From Chthoniobacterales bacterium (lineage in GTDB: Bacteria > Verrucomicrobiota > Verrucomicrobiia > Chthoniobacterales > UBA10450), in contig JACCZO010000237.1 in the NCBI GenBank assembly GCA_013695925.1, forward strand, positions 1 to 9,364: a stretch of 9,364 nucleotides of DNA. Direction: 5' to 3'. The position numbers were made by a program, and so were the translations under genes. This document shows, in pieces, positions 1-7,445 of this stretch (positions within the stretch are counted from its first letter, which is position 1; each line of letters begins with the position of its first letter). The notes below the pieces were generated by a model. It saw only the letters and a list, made by a program, of their open reading frames with translations, had not been told where the DNA came from and did not search any database.

Positions 1-64
1 GGTTGTTCCTCAACATGGGCGGAAGCTAACGTAGCGCGTCTGCGCAGGACGGGCGGCCGAGGCC

Positions 65-2326
65 CTAAATCTCGTTATCCAAAGACTTGGGAAGATAGGT
101 GCGGGCCTTGTTTAGTATGACGGACACATTGTCCCGCTCGTTCATCAGTTTGCTGTATCCGCGTTTAATAAGTTCTCGGTTGCTTTTTTCGGCTTCAACC
201 ACAAGGAGCATCTTGTCCATAAAAGCGGCCATCCCCCATGTCTGGCTAATGGAGGTGAGCGGCGGCATGTCGAAAATGATGTAATCGAACTCGCTCGCCT
301 TAAGGTTGGGCATTAGATCAAAGAACTTTTTCAGTCCGAGCTGCGCCGGGCCGGCATGTGACTGGCCGCCTTGCGCGAGATAGAGATTATCTGCTGCCGC
401 ATCCATCGGTTGCGGAGACTGCAGCGCAGTCGTCAAAGGATAGGCCGGCTTACCTTTGAAAAAAGGATGAACTTCTTCCGGCCCCAGGCTCACGTCCACG
501 AGCAGGACTTTACCTTCATTCGTCTCTGAAAGGGCCGCAGCAAGTCCAGCGGCGATCGTGGAAGTTCCGGCGCCCGAGGTGAAACTGGTCACGCCGACAA
601 GCTTTGGCTTATGGTGAAGTTTATGAAGTTCGAAAAAGAGCCCGAGGCGGTCCCGGATCGCTTCGCTGTATCTGCGGATGAAATGACCCGGATCCCAGGG
701 CGCGAGACCGTCACTTCGTTTCACGGTCAAAGCTGACCCGTGGCCGCTGGATCGCCCGCTAGCTGGGTCATGGCCGTTGCGAGAGAGGTCTGGCACAGTC
801 ATGAAAACGGATGCATTTAGCTGCGCCTCGAGCTGGCTCGGACGCTTTACGGTTTGACTCAAAATCAGTTCCCGACCAAGAGCCCAGGCCAGCCCCACGA
901 TCAGACCCGCGCCGGCCAGTCCCATTGACCAGGTGTTGCGCTGCTTTGTCATGAGCATCGGCGGTGTCGGGCGCTGCACCGCGCTGATGTTTGGAATTTT
1001 GGAGGGATCAAGCGCTTCGTCGACCCGAGCTTTCTCGAGTGTATTGGCAAAGTATTTGTAAGTGGTCTCCTCCATTTCTTTCCGGCGCTCCAGGTCAGCT
1101 ATCTCAGGGGCGGCGTCGGTCAGTTGCTTAATGCGAACGTCAACCTCACCAAGACGACTGCGAAGCTCCTGGGCGCGGGCCATGAGACCGGCAAGCCGCG
1201 CCGGTTCGCTTATGTTCTCCGCTAACTTGGAACCTGTGGAGCCGGCACCTTGAGCCGCGGCTGGCAGGGTGGGGTATTGCTTTTGCAGGCTGTCCCGATC
1301 GCTCTCCAGTTGGTTAATCTGGCTCTGGGCCGCCTGAACCATCACACTGCCCTGAGTGTACTTTTGCAGTAACTCGAGCTTTGACTGCCGGAGCTGATCC
1401 AGACGAGCTACGATTGTCTGGTAACGGTCAACCACCTTCGCCGAGGGAGAGGGGGCCGATGCTCCCGCCGCCAGCGCCGGAGTACCTTTGGTGGCCGGAG
1501 TCTTACTGGCAGGCTGGTTGGAGATCGTCGGCAACGGCAAATGCATTTCCTCAACCCGCGCGCGCTGTTCCGCCAGGTCGGCCTCGGCGGTATGCAGTTG
1601 ATCCTCAATCCGGGAGCGTTCGGCGCCCAGACTCGCCATGCCGTCGGTGAGCGAGACGATGCCAATCTTTCCTTTAAGCGACTTCAGGCCGTCCTCAGTC
1701 TGATCCAAACGTGTCTTGAGCCGGTCGGTCTGCTGAGTCACGAAATCAAACGCTCCGGCAGAGCGATGGACCTCGAGGTGTCTGATAAAATAGCGACTCA
1801 GAAGTTCATCCAGTACCTGCGTTGCCAGCTCAGGTTCGGGATGATGGTAGCCGATATAGATAATGTTGCTCCCTCGCTGAGCTGTGACCTGCAAGCGCCG
1901 AGAGATTACTGCTGCCGCCGCTTCCTTGGTGGGCGGCGGCGAGGAATTTTTCAGGATCCGTTTGGGACCGATGGCGTCCGCGACCTGGACCGCGAGGTCC
2001 CAGCTGGTCAGGATTTCAACTTCCGCCCCGATGGCGGCGTCGGAATTCTTGTTTGAGCTGGTGGTTCGATCGACGGAATCGATTGCGCTGCGATCGAGCA
2101 CGTAGCGAACAAGAAGTTTAGCCCGGGACTCGTAAGAGGGCGGATAAAGAAAGAATACGAGCACTGCTGCAACAAGACCGAGCAGGGTCGAGATGATGAT
2201 GATCTTCTTATGCCGAAAGATGGCGAAGAGAAAATCATCCCGACTCAGGGGTGGGCGTGGCGGTGGGGTTTGCAATCGGGCCATAACGGTCGGGCCAGCG
2301 GCTGCTGGGACAAGGGCGCTTTTCAT
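65..2326 (-). CDS. Wzc/GumC-like polysaccharide chain-length / co-polymerase protein with degenerate BY-kinase domain
   Basis: A 753-residue inner-membrane protein of the Wzz-plus-tyrosine-autokinase (Wzc, GumC, ExoP) type, which controls polymerisation and export of exopolysaccharide. Visible in order: a proline-rich N-terminus; TM1 at about 41-61; the Wzz domain after it; coiled-coil segments at about 195-262 and 300-350, separated by a Pro/Ala/Ser-rich stretch (264-296); a further helical region at 375-435; a conserved Pro-rich segment (about 450-457) before TM2 (about 466-487); then a P-loop ATPase domain from about 573. The Walker A position reads SGAGTST (584-590), with Thr588 where the invariant Lys of GxGKST should be. 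Walker A' is VLLVDVS (607-613), with the second Asp replaced. Walker B IIFDMPP (683-689) is kept. The C-terminus has one Tyr (744) and no tyrosine cluster. By family knowledge this suggests a kinase that is inactive or uses ATP differently. The start lies 3 bases after the FemAB-like stop, without a clear ribosome site; Met15 (2284) is an alternative. Confidence 0.9.
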   Translation of the reverse strand: MKSALVPAAAGPTVMARLQTPPPRPPLSRDDFLFAIFRHKKIIIISTLLGLVAAVLVFFLYPPSYESRAKLLVRYVLDRSAIDSVDRTTSSNKNSDAAIGAEVEILTSWDLAVQVADAIGPKRILKNSSPPPTKEAAAAVISRRLQVTAQRGSNIIYIGYHHPEPELATQVLDELLSRYFIRHLEVHRSAGAFDFVTQQTDRLKTRLDQTEDGLKSLKGKIGIVSLTDGMASLGAERSRIEDQLHTAEADLAEQRARVEEMHLPLPTISNQPASKTPATKGTPALAAGASAPSPSAKVVDRYQTIVARLDQLRQSKLELLQKYTQGSVMVQAAQSQINQLESDRDSLQKQYPTLPAAAQGAGSTGSKLAENISEPARLAGLMARAQELRSRLGEVDVRIKQLTDAAPEIADLERRKEMEETTYKYFANTLEKARVDEALDPSKIPNISAVQRPTPPMLMTKQRNTWSMGLAGAGLIVGLAWALGRELILSQTVKRPSQLEAQLNASVFMTVPDLSRNGHDPASGRSSGHGSALTVKRSDGLAPWDPGHFIRRYSEAIRDRLGLFFELHKLHHKPKLVGVTSFTSGAGTSTIAAGLAAALSETNEGKVLLVDVSLGPEEVHPFFKGKPAYPLTTALQSPQPMDAAADNLYLAQGGQSHAGPAQLGLKKFFDLMPNLKASEFDYIIFDMPPLTSISQTWGMAAFMDKMLLVVEAEKSNRELIKRGYSKLMNERDNVSVILNKARTYLPKSLDNEI

Positions 2327-2329
2327 AGA

Positions 2330-3436
2330 TTAATCCAAGTGTGGATAAAGAACCGACCCTGCGAGCCGGTTTAAGCTTAGCGGAAGTTTGGAAAAAATCG
2401 GCTGGTAGTTTGCCAGGCCACGATCGCGAGCAATTCTCCAAGTGTTCGCGCGACAGTCCCACGTGGAATAGAAGATCATGTTCTCAGTCGCTCCCCAGCC
2501 AAGCTTGAAGCGACGCAGCCCTTCGTTAGTGAGCGACGTTCGTCCCAAGTGGAGAGAGTCACAACCCTTTTCGCTGAGGTGCTGGATGGCCGCCCAAAGC
2601 GTGGCGTTGTTTCCGCGGAGGTGCTGCCAGCCGGAATCGGAGGCAGCGTACTTGTAAATTGCGGACCGACCAAACTGAAAGAAGATTGCGCCCGCAGCCG
2701 CGCGCTTGGCTGTTTTATGAAGAACGACAAATCCTCGCCCAGGCGCGATCACGCTTTCAAAGATCTTTCGGAAGAAGCGCAGCGGTTGAGGCGGCACGCC
2801 GTGTCGCCGTCGGGTGATGGCGTGCAGGCGGCAGAAAGTCGAGACTCCCTTCCAGTCGTATGAAATGACAGTCTCCAGTCCCTGGCTTGACGCCTTCCGA
2901 ATTGCGCGTCGCGTCGCGGAAAAAAAGCGATGCCGAGTCTGTTCCAAATCCCGGTGTAGTTTTATCTCATGACTCCAATACGTGTCGGAGGGCGGTATCA
3001 CTGCTCCGTTCGTGATTGCACTCCGGATTTGAAAATACTTCCACTCCCGTTCGCGGGCGACTTTTGCAACAACGCTCAGAATCTGGGTTTCGGTAATTCC
3101 GCCGGACAGAAGCGGTCCGCAGAAATCCGAGAATGGCAGGCAAACTCCTCTCCGGCCGGTGAAACGGCTTCTCACCTCCATCAAGGGCAGGAGGGCCTCG
3201 CCGTTCTGCGTAACGAGACGAAGATAGATCGGGTGATGGCCATAGCTCTCAACCAGGACCCGCGCCCAGGCGGAACTGTGAAAAAAACAGGCTCCAGCAT
3301 GACGAGCGATCAGTTGATCCCACTCCCGGCCGGAAAGTGGATCGAGCAGCGAAAGCGTAACGTCGGCTCCCGCAAGCAGGTGACTTGGCTCGCTTTGCGA
3401 AATGGAATCTTCAGACGCTGTCAGCTGGGTTATCAC
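2330..3436 (-). CDS. FemAB/BioF2-like GNAT-fold acyltransferase
   Basis: A 368-residue protein of the FemAB-like, double-GNAT class (Acetyltransf_6/BioF2-like). Members transfer acyl or aminoacyl groups and are often found in cell-wall or exopolysaccharide loci. The first GNAT-like half runs roughly 37-145, with FFHSSAWARVL (51-61) near its start, a typical opening of the family. The second, with the BioF2-like core, is about 160-330. It carries the basic helix ATRRAIRKASSQGL (174-187), the TRRRHGVPPQP segment (208-218) and the buried-strand region AAAGAIFFQFG (246-256). No signal peptide or membrane segment is visible, so it is probably cytoplasmic. It starts with GTG, whose GTGA overlaps the TGA stop of the aminotransferase gene, indicating translational coupling. 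Its position among aminosugar genes suggests that it acylates or aminoacylates the sugar or repeat unit. That is inference; the substrate cannot be read from the sequence. Confidence 0.85.
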   Translation of the reverse strand: MITQLTASEDSISQSEPSHLLAGADVTLSLLDPLSGREWDQLIARHAGACFFHSSAWARVLVESYGHHPIYLRLVTQNGEALLPLMEVRSRFTGRRGVCLPFSDFCGPLLSGGITETQILSVVAKVAREREWKYFQIRSAITNGAVIPPSDTYWSHEIKLHRDLEQTRHRFFSATRRAIRKASSQGLETVISYDWKGVSTFCRLHAITRRRHGVPPQPLRFFRKIFESVIAPGRGFVVLHKTAKRAAAGAIFFQFGRSAIYKYAASDSGWQHLRGNNATLWAAIQHLSEKGCDSLHLGRTSLTNEGLRRFKLGWGATENMIFYSTWDCRANTWRIARDRGLANYQPIFSKLPLSLNRLAGSVLYPHLD

Positions 3437-4578
3437 TGAGTCATGGCCAAAGGCCTCGCGCCGAAATCGACTACCGTCGCATTGAGGAGAGTATCGCAGA
3501 CAAAATCGATGTCCTCTTCCATTAACTCCGGAAACATCGGCAATGACAGCATTTCCCTTGAAACACGCTCCGCCACCGGCAAACTTCCGGGCTTGTAGCC
3601 CAAATCGGCATAGGCGAGTTGAAGATGAATCGACACCGGGTAGTGAATGCCGGACTCGATACCCGCATCTTCCAGTTGCTTCTTTACCCGGTCGCGATTT
3701 TGCACCCGGACCGCGTAGATATGATAGACGTGTTTGCCGTAGGGGGCGACCCAGGGAGTAATAATTTGGTCGTGCCCCGCCAGACGCTGGTCATACTGAT
3801 TCGCGTGAGCGCGGCGCCGTGTATTCGCGTCATCGAGATGAGCAAGTTTGATCCCCAGCACGGCTGCCTGGATCGCATCCATCCGGCAGTTCCAGCCGAC
3901 CATTTGGTGATAATACTTTTTTACCTGTCCGTGGTCTCGCAGGATAGTTATCTTATCTTTCAACCCGGCATCGGCGGTGACGATCGCCCCGGCTTCTCCA
4001 AAGGCGCCGAGGTTTTTGCCCGGATAAAAGCTGAAGCAACCGACGTGCCCGAGCGAACCGACCTTCCGACCGTTGCATTCAGCTCCGTGGGCCTGGGCGG
4101 CATCCTCAATGAGATATAGATCCTTGGCCTGCGCGAACTGAAGGATCGGTTCGAGGTGGGCTGTTTGCCCGAAAAGATGGACGGGAATGATCGCTTTGGT
4201 GCGGGGAGTAAGTGCATCCTCCAGGCGTGCGGGATCCATCGTGTAACTCGCTTCGTCGATGTCGACAAAGACCGGCTTGGCTCCCGCATATGTGATTGCT
4301 TCCGCCGTCGCCATGAAAGTGTTAGGGACGGTAATGACCTCATCGCCTGGCCCAACGCCGCAGGCGAGCAAGGCCAGCCAGAGCGCTTCGGTCCCGCTCC
4401 CGACACCGATTGCGAAGGGGCTTTCGCAGAATTGCGCGAAGGCCTCCTCGAATTCAGCGACGACGGGTCCACCCGCGAAAATCCCGCTGTCGATGATTCG
4501 CCCGATCGTGCGGTCGATCTCAGCTCGTAGCGGGAGGTGATGGGCGTTGAGATCAAGGAACGGTACTTTCGCTTTCAT
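3433..4578 (-). CDS. DegT/DnrJ/EryC1/StrS family PLP-dependent sugar aminotransferase
   Basis: A 381-residue aminotransferase of fold type I that places an amino group on a keto nucleotide sugar, typically with glutamate as donor and PLP as cofactor. The length is normal for the family. Conserved parts are all present: the N-terminal PFLDL (6-10); GSGTEAL (60-66) for phosphate binding; the IEDAAQAHGA segment (157-166) with Asp159 and Gln162 that hold PLP; SFYPGKNLGAFGEAGA (183-198) with the Schiff-base Lys188; and the MDAIQAAVL segment after WNCRM. No catalytic residue appears lost. Its position directly after a WlbB-type acyltransferase and a sugar oxidoreductase resembles the WbpE/WlbC step of 2,3-diacetamido sugar synthesis, so a 3-aminotransferase is the best guess. 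A 4-amino product (WecE or PglE type) is possible but less supported by context. The start is 15 bases after the acyltransferase stop, with only a weak, distant AAGG upstream. Confidence 0.93.
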   Translation of the reverse strand: MKAKVPFLDLNAHHLPLRAEIDRTIGRIIDSGIFAGGPVVAEFEEAFAQFCESPFAIGVGSGTEALWLALLACGVGPGDEVITVPNTFMATAEAITYAGAKPVFVDIDEASYTMDPARLEDALTPRTKAIIPVHLFGQTAHLEPILQFAQAKDLYLIEDAAQAHGAECNGRKVGSLGHVGCFSFYPGKNLGAFGEAGAIVTADAGLKDKITILRDHGQVKKYYHQMVGWNCRMDAIQAAVLGIKLAHLDDANTRRRAHANQYDQRLAGHDQIITPWVAPYGKHVYHIYAVRVQNRDRVKKQLEDAGIESGIHYPVSIHLQLAYADLGYKPGSLPVAERVSREMLSLPMFPELMEEDIDFVCDTLLNATVVDFGARPLAMTQ

Positions 4579-4593
4579 AGGTGCTTGAGAACC

Positions 4594-5070
4594 TTAAAGA
4601 ATCCGGGCCGGGTTACCGGCCACGATGGTGTGGGCGGGAACGTCTTTGGTGACGACGCTACCTGCGCCGACCAATGCCCCTTCGCCAATCGTGATCCCTC
4701 CCAGGAGCGTTGTCCCTGAGCCAATCGAGGCTCTATTCGCAACCCGTGTCTTACGGCATTCCCAATCCGCATCGGATTGCATAACTCCAGCCGCCGTCGC
4801 GGCCCGGGGCCGGTGGTCGTTGATGAAAATGACTCCGTGTCCCACAAAAACTTCATCTTCAATCGTAACGCCCTCGCAGATAAAGGTATGGCTGGAGATC
4901 TTACACCGTGCGCCGATCTTCGCGCCCTTCTGGATCTCGACAAAGGTGCCAATCCGCGTCTCATCGCCAATCTCGCAGCCGTAGAGGTTTATAAAGCCCT
5001 GCAGGCGGACGTCGCGGCCTAACTTGACGTCGGGCGAAATCAACTGCAGAAGGTTTGGCCCTTCCTTCAT
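4594..5070 (-). CDS. Left-handed beta-helix nucleotide-sugar N-acyltransferase (WlbB/WbpD-like)
   Basis: A 158-residue hexapeptide-repeat transferase, usually a trimer, that moves an acetyl group from acetyl-CoA to an amino sugar. Imperfect hexapeptide repeats run from about 12 to 80 (LGRDV, IGDETRIG, IGARCKIS, IEDEVFVG) and again at 114-140 (IGSGTTLLGG, IGEGALVGAG). Between them is an external loop (about 81-112) containing FINDHRPRA (82-90), matching the place where WlbB/WbpD have their FTNxxNPR motif; Asn84 is the corresponding Asn. The C-terminus VAGNPARIL is the standard family ending. The ATG overlaps the TGA of the upstream oxidoreductase as ATGA, and the aminotransferase follows at once. 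Family comparison and the trio of neighbours support N-acetylation of a 3-amino sugar such as a UDP-2-acetamido-3-amino uronate. The exact sugar, and acetyl rather than another acyl group, remain inferred. Confidence 0.9.
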   Translation of the reverse strand: MKEGPNLLQLISPDVKLGRDVRLQGFINLYGCEIGDETRIGTFVEIQKGAKIGARCKISSHTFICEGVTIEDEVFVGHGVIFINDHRPRAATAAGVMQSDADWECRKTRVANRASIGSGTTLLGGITIGEGALVGAGSVVTKDVPAHTIVAGNPARIL

Positions 5071-6161
5071 GCGGCAGCCGAGGAATTCGCCATCGCGATG
5101 AGAGATGGCACTCGTCCTGAGGGCTCGTCCGAAGCGGCGTTGGGCGAAAATTTAATCGGCGCACCGGCTGCCTTCAATGAAGCCGAAGCAGCCTCAAGGA
5201 TCCGGACCATCTCCAACCCAGCCTGGCCGCCGCTGGCCGGCTCGATTCCCTTCTCAATGCAGTCGAGGAAGTGTTCACACTCGGTCTTAAGAGGCTCCTC
5301 CTGTTTCAGGTATGGAATATAACTGTCGCCATAATGGTAGGAGTAATGAAATTCGGCGAAAGTATCATAATGAGGGGGACGCTCCACGCGGACATCATAA
5401 ACCCGGATTTTCTCGTGCGTCTGCAGGTCATCGTAGACAATCATGCGCTTAGTGCCGACGATCGTCATCTCCCTTACCTTCCTCGGTTCCAGCCAGCTGC
5501 TTTGGATGGTGGCAAACCGCTGCTGGCTGAAGGAAAGCGACATATTGGTCACATCCTCTATCCCAGGGGTCACATGGGCGTTGCCCGAGCAGTTAACCGA
5601 GAGCGGAAACTCTCCAAGGATATGAAGGATGATAGAGATGTCGTGCGGCGCAAGGTCCCAGGCGACGTTGATGTCTTTTTGGAAAAGTCCGAGGTTGAGC
5701 CGTCGTGAATTAACGTATTGAATCCGGCCGATATCGCCGGTCCCGATAAGTTCGATGATTTTCCGGACCGGTGCGGAGTAGAGAAAGGTGTGACCTACCA
5801 TCAGGACCAGTCCTTGGTGATCCGCGATCTCGATCAACTCCTCACACTCGGCCGAAGAGGCAGCCATCGGCTTCTCGATAAAGGTGTGTTTTCCGGCGAG
5901 GAGGGCGGCTTTAGCCAGCGGGAAGTGGTCCCTCACTGGTGTCGCGATCGCAACCGCAGTGAGCTGTGGCATTTCCAGCAACTTTTTATAATCTGTGAAG
6001 GCAGTGATGTCGTGGTAAAGCGAGCAAAGATGCTTGAGCCGCTCCTCGCGGTGGTCGCAGATCGCGGCCAAGCGGCAGCCAGGGATGGTGCGGAAATTGC
6101 GGATAAGATTGGGTCCCCAATAGCCACAACCAACAACTCCCACGGTAACAACGCTTTTCAT
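5067..6161 (-). CDS. Gfo/Idh/MocA family nucleotide-sugar oxidoreductase
   Basis: A 364-residue NAD(P)-dependent oxidoreductase. The Rossmann domain begins VGVVGCGYWGPN (7-18); ATPVRDHF (73-80) and FIEKPMA (94-100) carry the conserved EKP, whose Lys97 is the family's catalytic-site lysine; DLAPHD (169-174) holds the conserved His173 in the C-terminal alpha/beta domain. I chose the ATG at 6161 because the Rossmann strand begins directly after it and it lies 4 bases past the upstream stop. A longer reading frame from 6221 would add 20 basic residues overlapping the previous gene and unlike the family. A GGAG sits about 15 bases upstream, rather far. The stop overlaps the acyltransferase start. 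With the next two genes it probably forms the 3-keto step of a 3-acetamido sugar pathway (WlbA/WbpB role). Family members also oxidise other sugars and inositols, so the substrate is inferred from context. Confidence 0.9.
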   Translation of the reverse strand: MKSVVTVGVVGCGYWGPNLIRNFRTIPGCRLAAICDHREERLKHLCSLYHDITAFTDYKKLLEMPQLTAVAIATPVRDHFPLAKAALLAGKHTFIEKPMAASSAECEELIEIADHQGLVLMVGHTFLYSAPVRKIIELIGTGDIGRIQYVNSRRLNLGLFQKDINVAWDLAPHDISIILHILGEFPLSVNCSGNAHVTPGIEDVTNMSLSFSQQRFATIQSSWLEPRKVREMTIVGTKRMIVYDDLQTHEKIRVYDVRVERPPHYDTFAEFHYSYHYGDSYIPYLKQEEPLKTECEHFLDCIEKGIEPASGGQAGLEMVRILEAASASLKAAGAPIKFSPNAASDEPSGRVPSLIAMANSSAAA

Positions 6162-6165
6162 CGAT

Positions 6166-7008
6166 TTAGTGGCTAGCTCCGTTGCGAGACAGCGAGAGCG
6201 GCGTGGCTTTCCGTGGCGCATTTTTTTTCTTCAGAAATGATTCCAGAACCTGGCGGACCAAGGCAAACGGCGTGCGGAGAATAATTTCACAGTCCAGCCA
6301 GAGGGAGGCGGCTCTCACGTAATGCAGATCCATCCGGATCATTTCATCGAACGTCGTCCGGTTCTTACCGCGCACCTGCCAGTATCCGGTCAGGCCAGGT
6401 GTGGCATGGACTCGCTCTTTCTGCCAAGACTGATATCGGCTGAACTCGAGGACCGTACATGGCCGGGGGCCGACGAGGCTCATCTGGCCGGCGATCACGT
6501 TGAAAATCTGCGGTAACTCGTCCAGCCCGCTCGCGCGCATCAGCCCTCCGAGCGGGATGAGCCGTGAATCGCGCTCGTCCAGTTTGTGCATGGCCGCGCC
6601 ATTTTGCATCAGGGACTGAACGTATTCTTCGTGAGTTTGGGTTTCGACGTTCACCTTCATGCTTCGAAATTTCACCATCATGAAGGGGGTTCCCCCAAGC
6701 CCGACCCGCTCCTGCCGATAGAAAATTGGCCCTGGAGAAATCAACCTGATAATGAGCCCGGTCGCCCCCATGACCGGCGCCCAGAGGGGGGCCGAAAGCA
6801 TGACCAGCGCGAGATCGAGGTAGCGTTTCCACCGGGGTGGCCGCAGCGGTCCGCTGATGGGCGGAGAATCGGCCCGCCCTAACGGTGTCTCCTTTTGCGC
6901 AGGGGAGGGGCACGGCTGGGCGCGGCTGGCGACTAATCGACCGGATGCGGGCAAGCTGCCGCCCTTGGTCGACGAACTCTTTTGGGAGGCGCGACTACTA
7001 TTATTCAT
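6166..7008 (-). CDS. Polyprenyl-phosphate sugar-1-phosphate transferase (bacterial sugar transferase, PglC-like short form)
   Basis: A 280-residue monotopic phosphoglycosyl transferase that puts the first sugar-phosphate on a lipid carrier, the committing step of glycan assembly at the inner membrane. The catalytic domain starts at RWKRYLDL (59-66), followed by the reentrant hydrophobic helix (about 64-91). Then come GPIFYRQERVG (93-103), MVKFRSM (111-117), DERDSRLIPLGGLMR (144-158), the catalytic Asp163-Glu164 in GLDELPQIFN, MSLVGPRP (176-183) and PGLTGYWQVRGKN (204-216). These are the hallmarks of the family and look intact. It lacks the four-helix N-terminal part of WcaJ/WbaP and instead has about 58 Ser/Pro/Arg-rich, probably unstructured residues. 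It is the first gene of the operon. No Shine-Dalgarno is visible before the ATG, so the true start could be somewhat internal. The sugar used (GlcNAc, Glc, Gal or another) cannot be told. Confidence 0.92.
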   Translation of the reverse strand: MNNSSRASQKSSSTKGGSLPASGRLVASRAQPCPSPAQKETPLGRADSPPISGPLRPPRWKRYLDLALVMLSAPLWAPVMGATGLIIRLISPGPIFYRQERVGLGGTPFMMVKFRSMKVNVETQTHEEYVQSLMQNGAAMHKLDERDSRLIPLGGLMRASGLDELPQIFNVIAGQMSLVGPRPCTVLEFSRYQSWQKERVHATPGLTGYWQVRGKNRTTFDEMIRMDLHYVRAASLWLDCEIILRTPFALVRQVLESFLKKKNAPRKATPLSLSRNGASH

Positions 7009-7440
7009 GCAAGGTGGTTGGGTTCTGGGGTAAGGGAAGAGCGGCGAGTGCGATTGTGCACACGCCGTTGCAATTCGTTCTCGCGAGCGGTCTGTGGTTA
7101 CATCATTCCTTTCCGTTCCCGTTGATCGTTGGGGAGGTTGGTTTTGGTCGTGTACTAGTCGCCAGAATGTCTCTCTCGTATCGGCGGCTCCAGCGGATGC
7201 GGGCCATCCTCCGATCCGTCTCGAGCGATCTGGTCATTGGGGCGTTCTGCCGTCGTTCCTCACACTACATTCACTATAACTGTCTTTTTGGTGACAATAA
7301 ATTATTTCCGCGCCCGTCATTCAAAAGGCCATTGACAGCAAGGAATACCCTAGCGCGACTTCAGAAAATTCGGGAAGTGCTAAAAACATTACCGGTGCAA
7401 CCGCGGTCAAAGACGCCGGAAACGCGGAAGACGAATGCTG
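7009..7440 (-). other. Gene-free leader region upstream of the polysaccharide operon
   Basis: About 430 bases with no convincing coding sequence on either strand. A plus-strand open frame crosses it, but its translation matches no family I know and runs antisense to the sugar transferase. The region presumably holds the operon promoter and untranslated leader. Its most distinct part is an AT-rich patch at about 7262-7312, in contrast to the GC-rich surroundings. A short palindrome TGTGCACA lies at about 7056-7063. I see no JUMPstart/ops element, tRNA or riboswitch core. Confidence 0.5.
7273..7297 (-). promoter_or_regulatory. Weak promoter candidate for the polysaccharide operon
   Basis: On the minus strand the AT-rich patch contains TTGTCA (7292-7297) followed by TATAGT (7273-7278). 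Each hexamer is a good match to sigma70 boxes, but the 13-base spacer is too short for a standard promoter. The TATAGT alone is the better element. If it is used, the leader before the sugar transferase start would be about 250 bases. Offered as a candidate only. Confidence 0.22.
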
Positions 7441-7445
7441 TAATT

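Noticed and set aside
1..16. A possible start of the next operon gene (minus-strand ATG at 16)
   Set aside because: Only five codons are visible and no ribosome site precedes it, so it cannot be told from chance.
1541..2056. A 171-codon plus-strand frame inside the Wzc-like gene
   Set aside because: It is antisense to a well-supported gene and has no recognisable domain.
6162..6221. A longer start for the oxidoreductase at 6221
   Set aside because: It would add 20 basic residues before the Rossmann strand and overlap the end of the sugar transferase; the ATG at 6161 fits the family and the operon spacing.
7103..7237. A 44-residue minus-strand open frame in the leader, a possible leader peptide
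   Set aside because: Its composition is Arg/Thr-rich and random-looking, it has no ribosome site or regulatory run of codons, and no terminator/antiterminator pair was seen.
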